From CAZXEU01 sp964639665 (GTDB lineage Bacteria; Bacteroidota; Rhodothermia; Rhodothermales; Bin80): DNA of 31,287 nucleotides. Below the pieces are notes generated by a model, which was not told the origin of the DNA, made no database searches, and was given only the letters and a program-made list of their open reading frames with translations. Location of the stretch: positions 1-31,287 of the forward strand of contig CAZXEU010000176.1 in the NCBI GenBank assembly GCA_964639665.1, written 5' to 3'. The position numbers and the translations under genes were made by a program. This document shows, piece by piece, positions 1 through 7,803 of this stretch; within the stretch, counting starts at the first letter, position 1; every line of letters starts with the position of its first letter.

Positions 1-156
1 GTATACGCCACAATCACACTACTAATGACAGTACAGCCGCATAACGAGCGCAAATAGGCCCCAAAACGACAGTAATTGCCCCACCAGCTGTCACCTACCT
101 ATCTTGCTTGGGAATCGAGGCTAGGCCCGGCCCCGGGAATCGGTTGGTGGCATACT
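1..156. other. Left-edge non-coding stretch
   Basis: This lies downstream of the lactate permease stop codon. I see no convincing coding frame, tRNA or other RNA gene. A GC-rich self-complementary patch (CCCGGCCCCGGG) occurs around 126-137 but has no T-tract, so I do not call it a terminator. Confidence 0.4.
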
Positions 157-1980
157 TCATGACCGCCGGGGAAAGGATCCCCCTTCGCCGGCCTTGCGGC
201 GCCTGAGTGCCACTATGGCGAGCAAGGCCATCAGTGCATACACCATTGCCAGTCCGTACGAGCCCATGTTCAAGATCCCGGTGTCGGCTGCCCGGACGAT
301 CGCGTATCCCAGGCAGCCGCACACTGCGGCGTAGTAGCAGAATGCCGGGAGCGTCTTGCGTATGATGGAGCCTTCCTTGCCGACCAGTCCTGCAACGGCC
401 GAGGCAGCGACGACATTGTGAACACAGATGATATTGCCGGCTGCACCTCCCACCGCTTGCAGCGCCACCATCCAGGTTGGATCGACGCCTATTCGCGTGC
501 CAACCCCGAACTGGAACAGCGAGAACATCATGTTGCTGATGGTATTGCTTCCGGCTACAAACGCACCGAATCCGCCAATAGCGGGCGCAAACAGCGGGTA
601 GGCCGTGCCGGCCAGCTGCGCTATGCCTTCGGCCAGCACGATAGGCATGCTGTCGAAGCCCGCCGCACCCCCGGAGGACTGGATGAACACCTGCACCATC
701 GGCACAGTGAATACAAGAGCCACGGATGCCGGAATCATGGTCTTGGCCGAGCGGGCCCAGGCGCGGCGATACGGCCCTGTCCGCATGCGATGCAGGGCAA
801 AGGTGGCCATTGAAACCACGACGAAGATCGTGCCCGGCAGGTAAAGAGGCTGAATCGACGACGAAATACCGGTGCCCAGAAGATTCGGCAGCGTAAGTGT
901 CGCCAGCGGCGCCTGGAGCAGCGCCTTGAGGCCGATCGCGGGAATGCGCGTCGCGACAAGGAGCAGTGCAATCAGCATATACGGTGCCCAGGCCGTTACG
1001 AGGCGCATGCGCCGGTCACTGCCAGCGGCTCTTGCGACCTCCAGAGACCCCGTCCAGTCCTTCTCCCACGATGCGCGCGGCCCAAAGTCCCATACGCTGT
1101 CCTTTCGCGGCATGAAAATGCCCGACCTGGCAGCCGGGATCACTATGGCCATGCCTACCAGACCACCCGCTATGGACGGGAATTCCGGTCCCAGCACACT
1201 CGCTACAATCAAGTATGGAACCGTCATGGCAAACGCCGAAAAGAGGGCGAATTTCCAGACGCGCAGCCCGGCGACAAAGGACCTGTCGGGGCCGAAAAAC
1301 CGCGTCATGAGCGAGACTACCAGGAGCGGTATCAGCGTCCCGGCCACGGCATGCATGAGGGCGACCTTGCTGCCAATCACGGCCAGATAGGTCAGCCACT
1401 CTGCGCTTTGCGGTCCGAGGTCGACCGTACCGGCGACCGCGGCCACGGAAGCATCGCCCGAAATCCCTGTGCTAACTCCCACCAGTATGGGTGTGCCGAG
1501 TGCCCCGAACGAAACGGGCGTGCTCTGGATGATCATGCCCGCTACGACGGCAGCCATGGCAGGGAAGCCCAGGCCGACCATGAGAGGCACGGCGACGGCG
1601 GCTGGAGTGCCAAAGCCGGCGGATCCTTCAATGAAGGATCCGAACAGCCAGGCGATTATGATGACCTGTATGCGCCGATCCGGCGAAATGCCCGTAAGAC
1701 CCTCGCGAATGACCGAAAGCGCACCGCTTTCCTGGAGCGTGTTTAGCAGCAGAATGGCTCCGAAAATGATGTAGAGCAGGGTGGCCGCGACAATAAGGCC
1801 GTGAATCGTGGCGGCCGCGATCTGGCGGGCTGCCACCTGCCATACGAAGGCTGCAAGTGCGACCGCCGCAACGTACGAAAGCGGCATCGCCCGGCTGGCC
1901 GGCCAGCGCAGCACGACCAGGAACAGGCCCACCACCACGATGGGCGCAAAGGCGAGAGCGGCGAGCACAGCAGGGCCCAT
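157..1980 (-). CDS. lldP: L-lactate permease (LctP/LldP family)
   Basis: This 607-residue polytopic inner-membrane protein takes up lactate, and often glycolate, with protons. Family-diagnostic stretches are visible: FIEGSAGFGTPAAVAVPL near residue 115, then QSTPVSFGALGTP near 150, and in the C-terminal half FAPAIGGFGAFVAGSNT followed by SNMMFSLFQF. Hydrophobic segments repeat along the whole length, consistent with 12-14 helices. It is somewhat longer than typical LldP (about 530-560 residues), mostly through a hydrophilic loop near residues 290-330. The ATG at 1980 begins MGPAVLAALAF and puts the first helix directly at the N-terminus. The gene stands alone: no lactate dehydrogenase or LldR-like regulator lies next to it, and the following gene is divergent. 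The family call is firm; substrate preference is inferred. Confidence 0.95.
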   Translation of the reverse strand: MGPAVLAALAFAPIVVVGLFLVVLRWPASRAMPLSYVAAVALAAFVWQVAARQIAAATIHGLIVAATLLYIIFGAILLLNTLQESGALSVIREGLTGISPDRRIQVIIIAWLFGSFIEGSAGFGTPAAVAVPLMVGLGFPAMAAVVAGMIIQSTPVSFGALGTPILVGVSTGISGDASVAAVAGTVDLGPQSAEWLTYLAVIGSKVALMHAVAGTLIPLLVVSLMTRFFGPDRSFVAGLRVWKFALFSAFAMTVPYLIVASVLGPEFPSIAGGLVGMAIVIPAARSGIFMPRKDSVWDFGPRASWEKDWTGSLEVARAAGSDRRMRLVTAWAPYMLIALLLVATRIPAIGLKALLQAPLATLTLPNLLGTGISSSIQPLYLPGTIFVVVSMATFALHRMRTGPYRRAWARSAKTMIPASVALVFTVPMVQVFIQSSGGAAGFDSMPIVLAEGIAQLAGTAYPLFAPAIGGFGAFVAGSNTISNMMFSLFQFGVGTRIGVDPTWMVALQAVGGAAGNIICVHNVVAASAVAGLVGKEGSIIRKTLPAFCYYAAVCGCLGYAIVRAADTGILNMGSYGLAMVYALMALLAIVALRRRKAGEGGSFPRRS

Positions 1981-2371
1981 GTCAGCTTTGCCAAATGCCG
2001 AATCGGCTTGCGAGGAATGCCTCCTGGCAGGCCGCTCCGGGGACCGAGGAGTGATTTGGTGTGCGCGTACCGCCGATAGCTGTAGTCCGGCCTACTCTAT
2101 TTGCCGCCGCATGGTCCCGCGCCGCACTGCGGCCGAATGAGGCGGCGAGTGGCATCAGCGCGCGAAGTGGGGGCACTTGTTGAGGCCGGCCTGCAGAAAG
2201 GCTTGTGGTATGTGTACGTGCGGCGCACAAGCCGGGCATCAATGCAGGGCAAGGTAGCCCTGCCATGCGAGAAAGTACACAGTGCTTCTTGCACAGCACC
2301 GGCACCGCCAAAGCGCAAATAAGGCCTTTCGGAACCATCGTCGCGGATCGGCATCCTCAAGGATGCAAATC
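1981..2371. other. Divergent intergenic region
   Basis: These 391 bases separate the divergent lactate permease and DUF1800 genes and should hold both promoters. Short frames are open here on both strands, as expected in GC-rich DNA, but none has a recognisable domain. I found no tRNA (no GGTTCGAATCC-like T-arm), no riboswitch and no promoter hexamers that I would defend. Confidence 0.4.
2358..2363 (+). promoter_or_regulatory. Ribosome binding site deciding the DUF1800 start
   Basis: CAAGGA lies 8 nt before the ATG at 2372. It is too close to the in-frame ATG at 2363 and too far from the ATG at 2387, so it favours 2372 as the start. Confidence 0.45.
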
Positions 2372-4000
2372 ATGCGCGGTCGAGCAATGAGCGGTCCTGT
2401 CTACGAGCCACCTGTCAGCTACGGGCGGCCGCGTGGCGCTCGTCCCGCCGGCAATGCCCGTTCCGATGCGCCGCTGGCGCTGCAGACGGCCCTTGGTCTG
2501 GAGCCGAATGTGGAGCCGCTTACGCGGACTCAGGCCATTCATCTGCTGCGAAGAGCGGCCTTTGGCGCCACCAATGCGCAGGTAACGGAATTCGTTGGCA
2601 TGCCCGCAGATCAGGCTGCTTCGCGCCTCGTCCTTGAGGCTCAGGCTGCACCGGTGCTCGAGCCGCCGGCATGGGCCGGTTACTTTCCGCCTTGGGGCGG
2701 GACAGATGAAGAGAGACGCAAATACGCCGATTTGCAGGGACCGTGGTTCAGGGCACTGGTAGCCTCGTGGATTGAAGCAATGGTCCGCGGCGGGCTCCGC
2801 GAGAAGCTCGCGCTTTTCTGGCACGACCATTTCGCCACGGAAAGGGAGACGTACTTCTTTGCCATCATGGCCTACCAGTACGTAAAGCTGCTTCAGGCCA
2901 ACGCGCTGGGCAATTTCAAGGACTTCGTCATCCGCATCGGCGTGTGCCCGGCCATGCTGGTCTACCTGGATGGCCGGCTCAGCACGCGCCAGGAACCCAA
3001 TGAAAACTATGCACGGGAGCTCCTGGAGCTCTTCATCATGGGGCAGCTGGACGCAGAAGGAGCCCCCAACTACACGCAGCAGGACGTTGTCGAGCTGTCA
3101 CGGGCCCTGGCGGGATGGCGGGTGGACTACCAGAATTTCGAGGCCCGGTACAGCCACAGCAGGGGCGATGCCAGCGAAAAGGAGCTGTTCGGCCAGCGCG
3201 GCCGGTACGACTACAGGGGCGTGCATGATCTCATCTTCGAAGCCAGGGCCCGGCAGATCGCAGACTTCATGGCGAGGAAGCTTTACCGGGAGTTTGTCTA
3301 CGAAACCCCCACGGACGAGATAGCGGCCTCGCTGGCCGACATCTTTCTTGACAATGGATTCGAGATTGCTCCGGTTGTGCAGGCCATCCTGGCCAGCCGG
3401 CATTTCTACGGAGAGGAGGTCATCGGGTCCAAGATCAAGAGTCCGGCAGCCCTGTTTGTCGGTCTGATGAAGGAGTTGGGTCATACGGACGTGGAACGGG
3501 ACGGGCTGTACCGGGTGGCGGGTGGTCTCAGGATTCTCGGCCAGCGGCTGCTCAATCCGCCGAACGTGGCAGGCTGGCCCGGCTACAGGACCTGGATATC
3601 GACCTCGTCGCTGCCGCAGCGCTGGCAGGAGCTGGATTACCTGGTGCGTGGCGGCATAGCGAATCGTCCGCTAAACCTGGTGCCGCTTGCCCGGGAGCTG
3701 CTGGATGCGGAGGATCCGCTGGTTGCCTTCAAAGCCCCGGTTGCGCTTGCGGAGCACTTTATTGCGGCGCCGCTGTCGGAGCTCAGCCTGGATGCGCCGG
3801 AGCAATTTTTCGGCGACCTCGACAGCTTTCCTATACCGGAGGAGATTGCGAATGGCCCCGCGCACGTGCAGGACCTTGCCAAGATTTTTCTCGGCAGCGC
3901 CCCCTGGTATTCGTGGAATCTGTATCGGCAGGGCATTGCTTTCGCCATGACGCGATACCTGCTGTACCTGACGCAGCTCCCGGAATACCAGCTTACCTAA
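2372..4000 (+). CDS. DUF1800 family protein
   Basis: This protein of about 542 residues belongs to the DUF1800 family, whose members are nearly always encoded beside a DUF1501 gene, as here. Family hallmarks run in order: HLLRRAAFGATNAQV near residue 60, LALFWHDHFAT near 150, NENYARELLELFIMG near 210, and NVAGWPGYRTWI near 400. No biochemical function is established for the family; export to the cell surface or periplasm is often proposed. I see no classical signal peptide, only a Gly/Pro/Arg-rich head. The start at 2372 was chosen from an AAGGA-like site; ATGs at 2363 and 2387 are alternatives. The stop codon lies 5 bases before the next gene, so the two are almost certainly cotranscribed. 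Confidence 0.88.
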   Translation: MRGRAMSGPVYEPPVSYGRPRGARPAGNARSDAPLALQTALGLEPNVEPLTRTQAIHLLRRAAFGATNAQVTEFVGMPADQAASRLVLEAQAAPVLEPPAWAGYFPPWGGTDEERRKYADLQGPWFRALVASWIEAMVRGGLREKLALFWHDHFATERETYFFAIMAYQYVKLLQANALGNFKDFVIRIGVCPAMLVYLDGRLSTRQEPNENYARELLELFIMGQLDAEGAPNYTQQDVVELSRALAGWRVDYQNFEARYSHSRGDASEKELFGQRGRYDYRGVHDLIFEARARQIADFMARKLYREFVYETPTDEIAASLADIFLDNGFEIAPVVQAILASRHFYGEEVIGSKIKSPAALFVGLMKELGHTDVERDGLYRVAGGLRILGQRLLNPPNVAGWPGYRTWISTSSLPQRWQELDYLVRGGIANRPLNLVPLARELLDAEDPLVAFKAPVALAEHFIAAPLSELSLDAPEQFFGDLDSFPIPEEIANGPAHVQDLAKIFLGSAPWYSWNLYRQGIAFAMTRYLLYLTQLPEYQLT

Positions 4001-4005
4001 TAGCC

Positions 4006-5643
4006 ATGGCGAAGCACGGCATGAGATTCGGCAGTTGCCTGGAACACGGGTGCGCGCACGAGGCGGAGCACCGCCGATGGTCTCGGCGGGACTTCGTCAG
4101 GGGCCTTGGTCTTTCCGCAGGCGCAAGCGTCATGCTCGGCTCCACGGCCGTTACGGCCCTTGGACGCAGTCCGCTGCTGGAGCACCTGCGCCGGGGCTCT
4201 TCGGACAGGATCTTGGTGCTGATCCAGCTGGAGGGAGGCAACGACGGCCTCAATACCATCATTCCGGTCGAGGACGGCGACTATTTCAGGGCCCGTCCGC
4301 GACTGGCAATACCCAAGAGCCTCGCCCTGCCGCTTTCGCCCACGCTCGGAATGCATCCCGCACTTTCTCCGCTTGCGGGGCTCTATGGCGACGGGCAGAT
4401 GGCCATCGTCCAGGCCGTGGGATATCCATCCTCCAGCCTGTCTCATTTCAGGGGAACAGACATTTGGATGAGCGCCCGGGCCGGCGACAGTCACGAATTG
4501 AGTGGATGGACGGGCAGGCAGCTCGAGACGGAATACCCGGCCTTTGTCAGCGATCCTACCCCGTATCCGCTTGCCGTGCAGATCGGGGGCCTTCCGGGCG
4601 TGCTCTTCCAGGGATCGGTCCGCAACATGGGCATGTCGGTTGCAAGCGCGGCTCGTTTCGAGCGGCTTGTCAGGTCCGGGCGCATTTACGACGAGGACGG
4701 CATCCCGGACACGGCCTACGGTCACGAGATGTCCTATGTGAGGCGCGTAGCGAATGATGCGTTTCGCTACGGCAAGGCCATACATGCAGCCGCAGAAGCT
4801 GGCCGTAATGAAGTAGAGTATTCCGCCCAGGACTATAACAGCTTGGCCTACAAGCTGTCCGTTGTGGCGCGCCTGATCAAGGGCGAGCTGGGTGCGAGGG
4901 CGTACCATGTGAGTATCGGAGGCTTCGACACCCATGGCACGCAGGGGGCCACGTACGGAAGGCACGCCATTCTGCTCGGGCGGCTTGCCGAAGCAGTGCC
5001 GATGTTTCTTCGCGATCTGAGAGCCGCCGGCTTGGAGAAGGACGTATTGGTGATGACCTTTTCTGAATTTGGACGGCGCGTGGAAGAGAACGGCTCGTTG
5101 GGGACAGATCACGGTACGGCTGCTCCTCTGTTTCTCTTCGGCCCCGGTGCAAATGGCGGGCTGTTCGGCAGCGCGCCGTCGCTAAGCGACCTCGACGACG
5201 CTGGCAATCTGAAGTACGGCGTAGATTTTCGATCCGTGTATTCGACTGTTCTGCGAGACTGGTTTGGTTTCAGCGCTTCAGCCAGTGAGACGGTGCTTGG
5301 GGGCTCATTCGAGTCGATGGGGTTGATCGCCGAACCGGCGGATCCTCTTGTGACGCGCACGCAGCGGGCGGAGCTGCCGGAGCAATTCGAATTGCGCCAG
5401 AATTACCCGAATCCGTTTGCCGACGTAACCACTATCGGGTTTTCGCTGCGACGAACGGATCACGTCCGCCTGCGCGTATTTGACCTGCAGGGCCGGCTCG
5501 TGCGCACGCTGGTGGACGATACGCGGCCCGCGGGGCTGCACGAGGTGCGCTTCGCTGCGCAAGGCCTTCCGAGCGGAAGGTACCTCTACCGGCTGGAAGC
5601 CGGACGCGCCGGCCAGTCGCGGTCCATGACATTGGTGCGTTAG
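4006..5643 (+). CDS. DUF1501 family protein with Tat leader and T9SS C-terminal sorting domain
   Basis: This protein of about 545 residues comes from the DUF1501 family, which resembles the sulfatase/alkaline phosphatase fold; its activity is unknown. A twin-arginine motif (SRRDFVRGLG) near residue 26 is followed by a hydrophobic stretch and so looks like a Tat signal. The body shows LEGGNDGLNTIIP, IVQAVGYPSSSLSHFR, IGGFDTHGTQ, TFSEFGRRVEENGS and TDHGTAAPLFLFG, all typical of the family. The last 80 or so residues form a type-A T9SS sorting domain: LRQNYPNPFADVTTIGFSL, VFDLQGRLVRTL, then GRYLYRLEAG and a basic end. This predicts outer-membrane passage and surface anchoring or release. The ATG at 4006 was chosen because it places the twin arginine at a normal distance; the ATG at 4021 is also possible. 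An upstream extension would overlap DUF1800. Confidence 0.92.
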   Translation: MAKHGMRFGSCLEHGCAHEAEHRRWSRRDFVRGLGLSAGASVMLGSTAVTALGRSPLLEHLRRGSSDRILVLIQLEGGNDGLNTIIPVEDGDYFRARPRLAIPKSLALPLSPTLGMHPALSPLAGLYGDGQMAIVQAVGYPSSSLSHFRGTDIWMSARAGDSHELSGWTGRQLETEYPAFVSDPTPYPLAVQIGGLPGVLFQGSVRNMGMSVASAARFERLVRSGRIYDEDGIPDTAYGHEMSYVRRVANDAFRYGKAIHAAAEAGRNEVEYSAQDYNSLAYKLSVVARLIKGELGARAYHVSIGGFDTHGTQGATYGRHAILLGRLAEAVPMFLRDLRAAGLEKDVLVMTFSEFGRRVEENGSLGTDHGTAAPLFLFGPGANGGLFGSAPSLSDLDDAGNLKYGVDFRSVYSTVLRDWFGFSASASETVLGGSFESMGLIAEPADPLVTRTQRAELPEQFELRQNYPNPFADVTTIGFSLRRTDHVRLRVFDLQGRLVRTLVDDTRPAGLHEVRFAAQGLPSGRYLYRLEAGRAGQSRSMTLVR

Positions 5644-5676
5644 GCGGGCCGCTTCGGACATTATGCGTAGTGCTGG

Positions 5677-5698
5677 TCAGGCCTCGGATGTGGCCTGA
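5677..5698 (+). terminator. Possible weak hairpin terminator after DUF1501
   Basis: A perfect 7-bp inverted repeat, TCAGGCC / GGCCTGA, with an 8-nt loop lies 33 bases after the DUF1501 stop. No T-run follows, so termination is only a suggestion. Confidence 0.25.
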
Positions 5699-5908
5699 AG
5701 GCGGGGCCGACCTTTCTTCGCGTATGAGACCCTGCCGCCCTTTGCGGTTGTAGCGGAGTAGCAGGCAGGCATGTTTGGCGGAGTGCGTTGGTCCTGCAGA
5801 GGGCGCTGCGCCGCGGCCCAATGCTTCACCTGCCGGAAGCGTTTCGCGTGCTACGCCGGCTGGATCCAGCGCGGCAACCGGCGCTTTTCCGGATTCACTC
5901 CTCTCGCA

Positions 5909-6078
5909 TTAAGACGCCGCGCGTTGCCTGCTTATCCTGGCGATGATCTCGCTTGCGATTTGGTCGTTGTGGGCATGCACGCGTTCCACGATGTAATAGC
6001 ACTCCACGATCGAGACGATCAGCGGGATCGCCGTCCAGAAGAAGAGAAGGTAGAGTATGCCCAGGCCTGCCTGGCCTA
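5909..6078 (-). pseudogene. TM2-domain protein, C-terminal half (gene split by IS)
   Basis: Read on the minus strand, this encodes GQAGLGILYLLFFW, TAIPLIVSIVECYYIV and a charged tail ending ISRQRAAS before a TAA stop. GLGILYLLFFW followed by a second hydrophobic helix is the second membrane segment of the TM2 domain family, whose canonical block is RFYLGxxGLGIL. The fragment has no start of its own; reading upstream reaches a TAG inside the fold-back hairpin. Its missing N-terminal half lies at 6942-7098. Joining 6075 to 6942 restores one frame of exactly 324 bases. TM2 proteins are small two-helix membrane proteins of mostly unknown role. Confidence 0.8.
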
Positions 6079-6116
6079 TCTAGTGCTTGCCCTTTTCGGG
6101 CAAGCACTAGATAGGC
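6074..6116. repeat. Perfect 19-bp inverted repeat (fold-back) at the IS left junction
   Basis: GCCTATCTAGTGCTTGCCC at 6074-6092 is followed by a 5-base loop (TTTTC) and its exact reverse complement at 6098-6116. The first five bases of the left arm (GCCTA) are target DNA from the TM2 gene, including the presumed 3-bp duplication. The inverted copy therefore contains host sequence too. That is not how an ordinary terminal inverted repeat looks and suggests a later fold-back (template-switch) event at the junction. Confidence 0.85.
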
Positions 6117-6941
6117 GCCTTATACGGGGCGAAGTGATTCCACACGAAGCTGCTCTCCATCCACGAGCCTCACACCCGTTGGGTCAGCAAGGGCAAGGCG
6201 GGGGTGATCGCGGAGCTGGGCCTTCCGGTATGCGTGCTGGAAGACCAGCACCAGTTCATTCTGCAGCATGAGGTGCTGCGCAAGGGAGGGGATTCGGACA
6301 TGATCGTGCCGTTTCTGAAGAGAGCGAAGGAACGGTATCCGGCGATGGCTTCGTGTAGCATGGACAAGGGCTACTATTCATCGTCCAACCGTCAGGAACT
6401 GGACCAGCTACTGGAGCTGAACGTGATGCCGAAGAAGGGAGCTCGCAACCAGCAGGACCGGCAACGGGAGCAGGCGCCCGCCTTCGCCGAGGCACGCCGC
6501 CAGCATCCGGCCGTCGAGTCGGCGATCAATAATCTGAATCAGCGGGGCCTGTCCCTGATACGGACCCATGGCGAGGAAGGCTTTGTGCGCACGGTGGCGC
6601 TGGTGGTGGTAGCGGCCAACGTACACCGGCTTGGGCTGTTGCTGAAGGAGAAGGAGAAGCGACGAAGGCGGTGGCACCAGGCCCGGTCCCGAGCGGCGTA
6701 GGAGCGCGTCAAGGCCCCTTCATCTGTATGTCAGGACGGCCCGTAGCGGTGGGAGGCCAACGTATCTCTTTGCCGTATTGATGTAGGCCCGGAAGGCAGG
6801 ATCATGGGATTCCGAGGCCGGAAAAGCCGCCGTAATCACCAAGAAACCTCCTACTGACCGGCCAATCCAAGCCTCAGATCGGGTTCCAGAACCGCCCGGT
6901 CACCCATATCCGCTCAAGAATCCCGACTTTTCTGGCAGCCA
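6079..6941 (+). mobile_element. Decayed ISNCY-type insertion sequence inside a TM2 gene
   Basis: The element is bounded by CTA at 6076-6078 and CTA at 6942-6944, a candidate 3-bp target duplication. Removing one copy plus the element (6076-6941, 866 bp) rejoins the TM2 reading frame exactly. It holds only the C-terminal third of a transposase, the left-junction hairpin, and about 240 bases after the transposase stop. Full ISNCY-group elements are usually well over 1.4 kb, so most of the left part is deleted. The right end, read inward, is TGGCTGCCAGAAAAGTCGGG; I can see only vague similarity to the left end (GCTTGCC...TCGGG), so terminal repeats are not proven. Confidence 0.78.
6138..6701 (+). 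pseudogene. ISNCY family transposase, C-terminal remnant
   Basis: An open frame of 187 codons follows an in-frame TGA at 6135-6137. It reads KLLSIHEPHTRWVSKGKAG, then ELGLPVCVLEDQHQFILQH, CSMDKGYYSSSNRQELDQ, VMPKKGARN and QHPAVESAINNLNQRG, ending in a basic tail. These blocks match the catalytic C-terminal half of ISNCY-type DDE transposases as I know them (EPHTRW-SKGKAG, EDQ, DKGxxS, HPAVESAINNLxxRG). The N-terminal two thirds are missing. Just upstream, EVIPHE appears in another frame, which suggests a frameshift as well as a deletion. The first GTG in this frame is at 6204 but is not a likely true start. The remnant should be inactive. Confidence 0.85.
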
Positions 6942-7098
6942 CTAGGTAAAACCTCTGTCCGCCGATAAAGCCTAGAATCATGCAAAAGAGGAGGCCGTGC
7001 GTCGGATCCTTGCGGCTTCGATTGAATTCGGACTGGAACACGGCCCTCTCGGCTTCACTGAGGCTGTTGAGAACTGTCTGGGTATGGCTCTCTGACAT
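6942..7098 (-). pseudogene. TM2-domain protein, N-terminal half (gene split by IS)
   Basis: Starting at the ATG at 7098, the minus strand encodes 52 residues: a hydrophilic head (MSESHTQTVLNSLSEAERAV...), then GLLFCMILGFIGGQRFYL. FIGGQRFYL matches the first-helix end of the TM2 domain, where RFYLG is the conserved turn. Past 6942 the frame runs into IS sequence and stops at 6874-6876. Adding the C-terminal fragment (6075 down to 5909) gives a complete 107-residue protein with CTA GGC CAG (Leu-Gly-Gln) across the repaired junction. Whether the truncated product is still made is unknown. Confidence 0.82.
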
Positions 7099-7153
7099 TG
7101 TCTGCGGGGTCTAGCGTGAACAACGAATCCTGGCTGCAGTCTGCGCGCCGTAG

Positions 7154-7179
7154 CCCGGACGTTGTTGCAGCAGTCCGGG
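7154..7179. repeat. 7-bp hairpin between pnuC and the TM2 gene
   Basis: CCCGGAC (7154-7160) and GTCCGGG (7173-7179) can pair around a 12-base loop. It lies 67 bases past the pnuC stop on the pnuC-coding strand. No T-tract follows. Confidence 0.4.
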
Positions 7180-7214
7180 GCGATTATCCGGGAGGGCGCC
7201 GGGCACTGCGCAAT

Positions 7215-7234
7215 GCGCCGCTGGTACGCGGCGC
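7215..7234. repeat. 7-bp GC hairpin overlapping the pnuC terminal hairpin
   Basis: GCGCCGC (7215-7221) and GCGGCGC (7228-7234) pair around TGGTAC. Five bases (7230-7234) are shared with the larger hairpin at 7230-7259, so only one of the two can form fully at a time. Confidence 0.45.
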
Positions 7235-7259
7235 AGTCCGTGAACTCACGGACTGCGCC
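7230..7259 (-). terminator. 14-bp hairpin across the pnuC stop codon
   Basis: GGCGCAGTCCGTGA and TCACGGACTGCGCC are exact reverse complements with a 2-base gap. The pnuC TGA (7246-7248) lies in the stem next to the tip. It is a strong structure at the end of a long operon and so probably ends or protects the transcript. The lack of a T-run argues against a standard intrinsic terminator. Confidence 0.5.
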
Positions 7260-7803
7260 AGGCGAAATAGCCTTTGACGGCGAGGCCAAGGTAGGCTGCG
7301 TAGAGCGCAGCGGTAAGGTACAGGCCAGCCGTCAAATATATGGCGACAAAAATGAGGTCAGCCGCGATCCAGACCAGCCAGTTCTCCAGCCTCTTTCTTG
7401 CCAGCATCCACTGCCCCGCCAGGCTGAGCGCTGTGGCAATGGAGTCCCAGAGCGGCACGCTGGCGTCCGTGTACGAACGAAGCACAAGGAAAAGGCAGAG
7501 GCCTGCTCCAGCCGTGACCGCAGCCAGCACCGCGGCCTCCTTGCCTGGCGTACGTCGAACGGTCACTCCCTTTCCTTCTGCGCCGCCACGCAGCCACTGG
7601 TGCCATCCGTAGACGGCTACGCCCACGAAAACCAGTTGGAGCCCCATGTTGGCGTAGAGGCGCGCCTCAAGAAAAAGCGCAAAAAAGAGAGCTGCGCTTA
7701 CGATGGTCACGGGCCATGACCACACAATCTGCCGTATGTACAGCCAGACGCACAGAAAACCGGTGGCAACCGCCAGGGCCTCCACTACATTCGGTGCGGC
7801 CAC
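7246..7803 (-). CDS. pnuC: PnuC-family vitamin transporter (nicotinamide riboside or thiamine)
   Basis: This 185-residue inner-membrane protein of the PnuC/SWEET-like fold has about seven hydrophobic segments. PnuC proteins move nicotinamide riboside (or, in PnuT relatives, thiamine) by facilitated diffusion, trapped by intracellular phosphorylation. Family marks are VAVYGWHQWLRGG near residue 70 and RLENWLVWIAADLIFVAIYL near 140. The start is a GTG at 7803-7801; its first base is the last base of the TAG stop of the upstream GDPD-like gene (TAGTG), so translation is probably coupled. The nadC gene in the same directon makes nicotinamide riboside a reasonable guess, but no NadR-like kinase is next to it. 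Substrate is not decided by the sequence. Confidence 0.88.
   Translation of the reverse strand: MAAPNVVEALAVATGFLCVWLYIRQIVWSWPVTIVSAALFFALFLEARLYANMGLQLVFVGVAVYGWHQWLRGGAEGKGVTVRRTPGKEAAVLAAVTAGAGLCLFLVLRSYTDASVPLWDSIATALSLAGQWMLARKRLENWLVWIAADLIFVAIYLTAGLYLTAALYAAYLGLAVKGYFAWRSP

Noticed and set aside
1982..2338. Minus-strand frame upstream of the lactate permease containing GGTRTPNHSS
   Set aside because: Such strings often arise from translating non-coding DNA. There is no domain or RBS, and the frame lies in the divergent promoter region.
2282..2371. Longer N-terminus for the DUF1800 protein
   Set aside because: The extra residues are basic and unconserved-looking, and the AAGGA site favours the ATG at 2372.
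3997..5112. A 371-codon minus-strand frame opposite the DUF1501 gene
   Set aside because: The plus-strand gene has clear family motifs; the antisense product has none.
5771..6271. Plus-strand frame of 166 codons across the TM2 fragment and IS
   Set aside because: It crosses two different pieces of sequence (split host gene and IS) in a frame unrelated to either and shows no domain.
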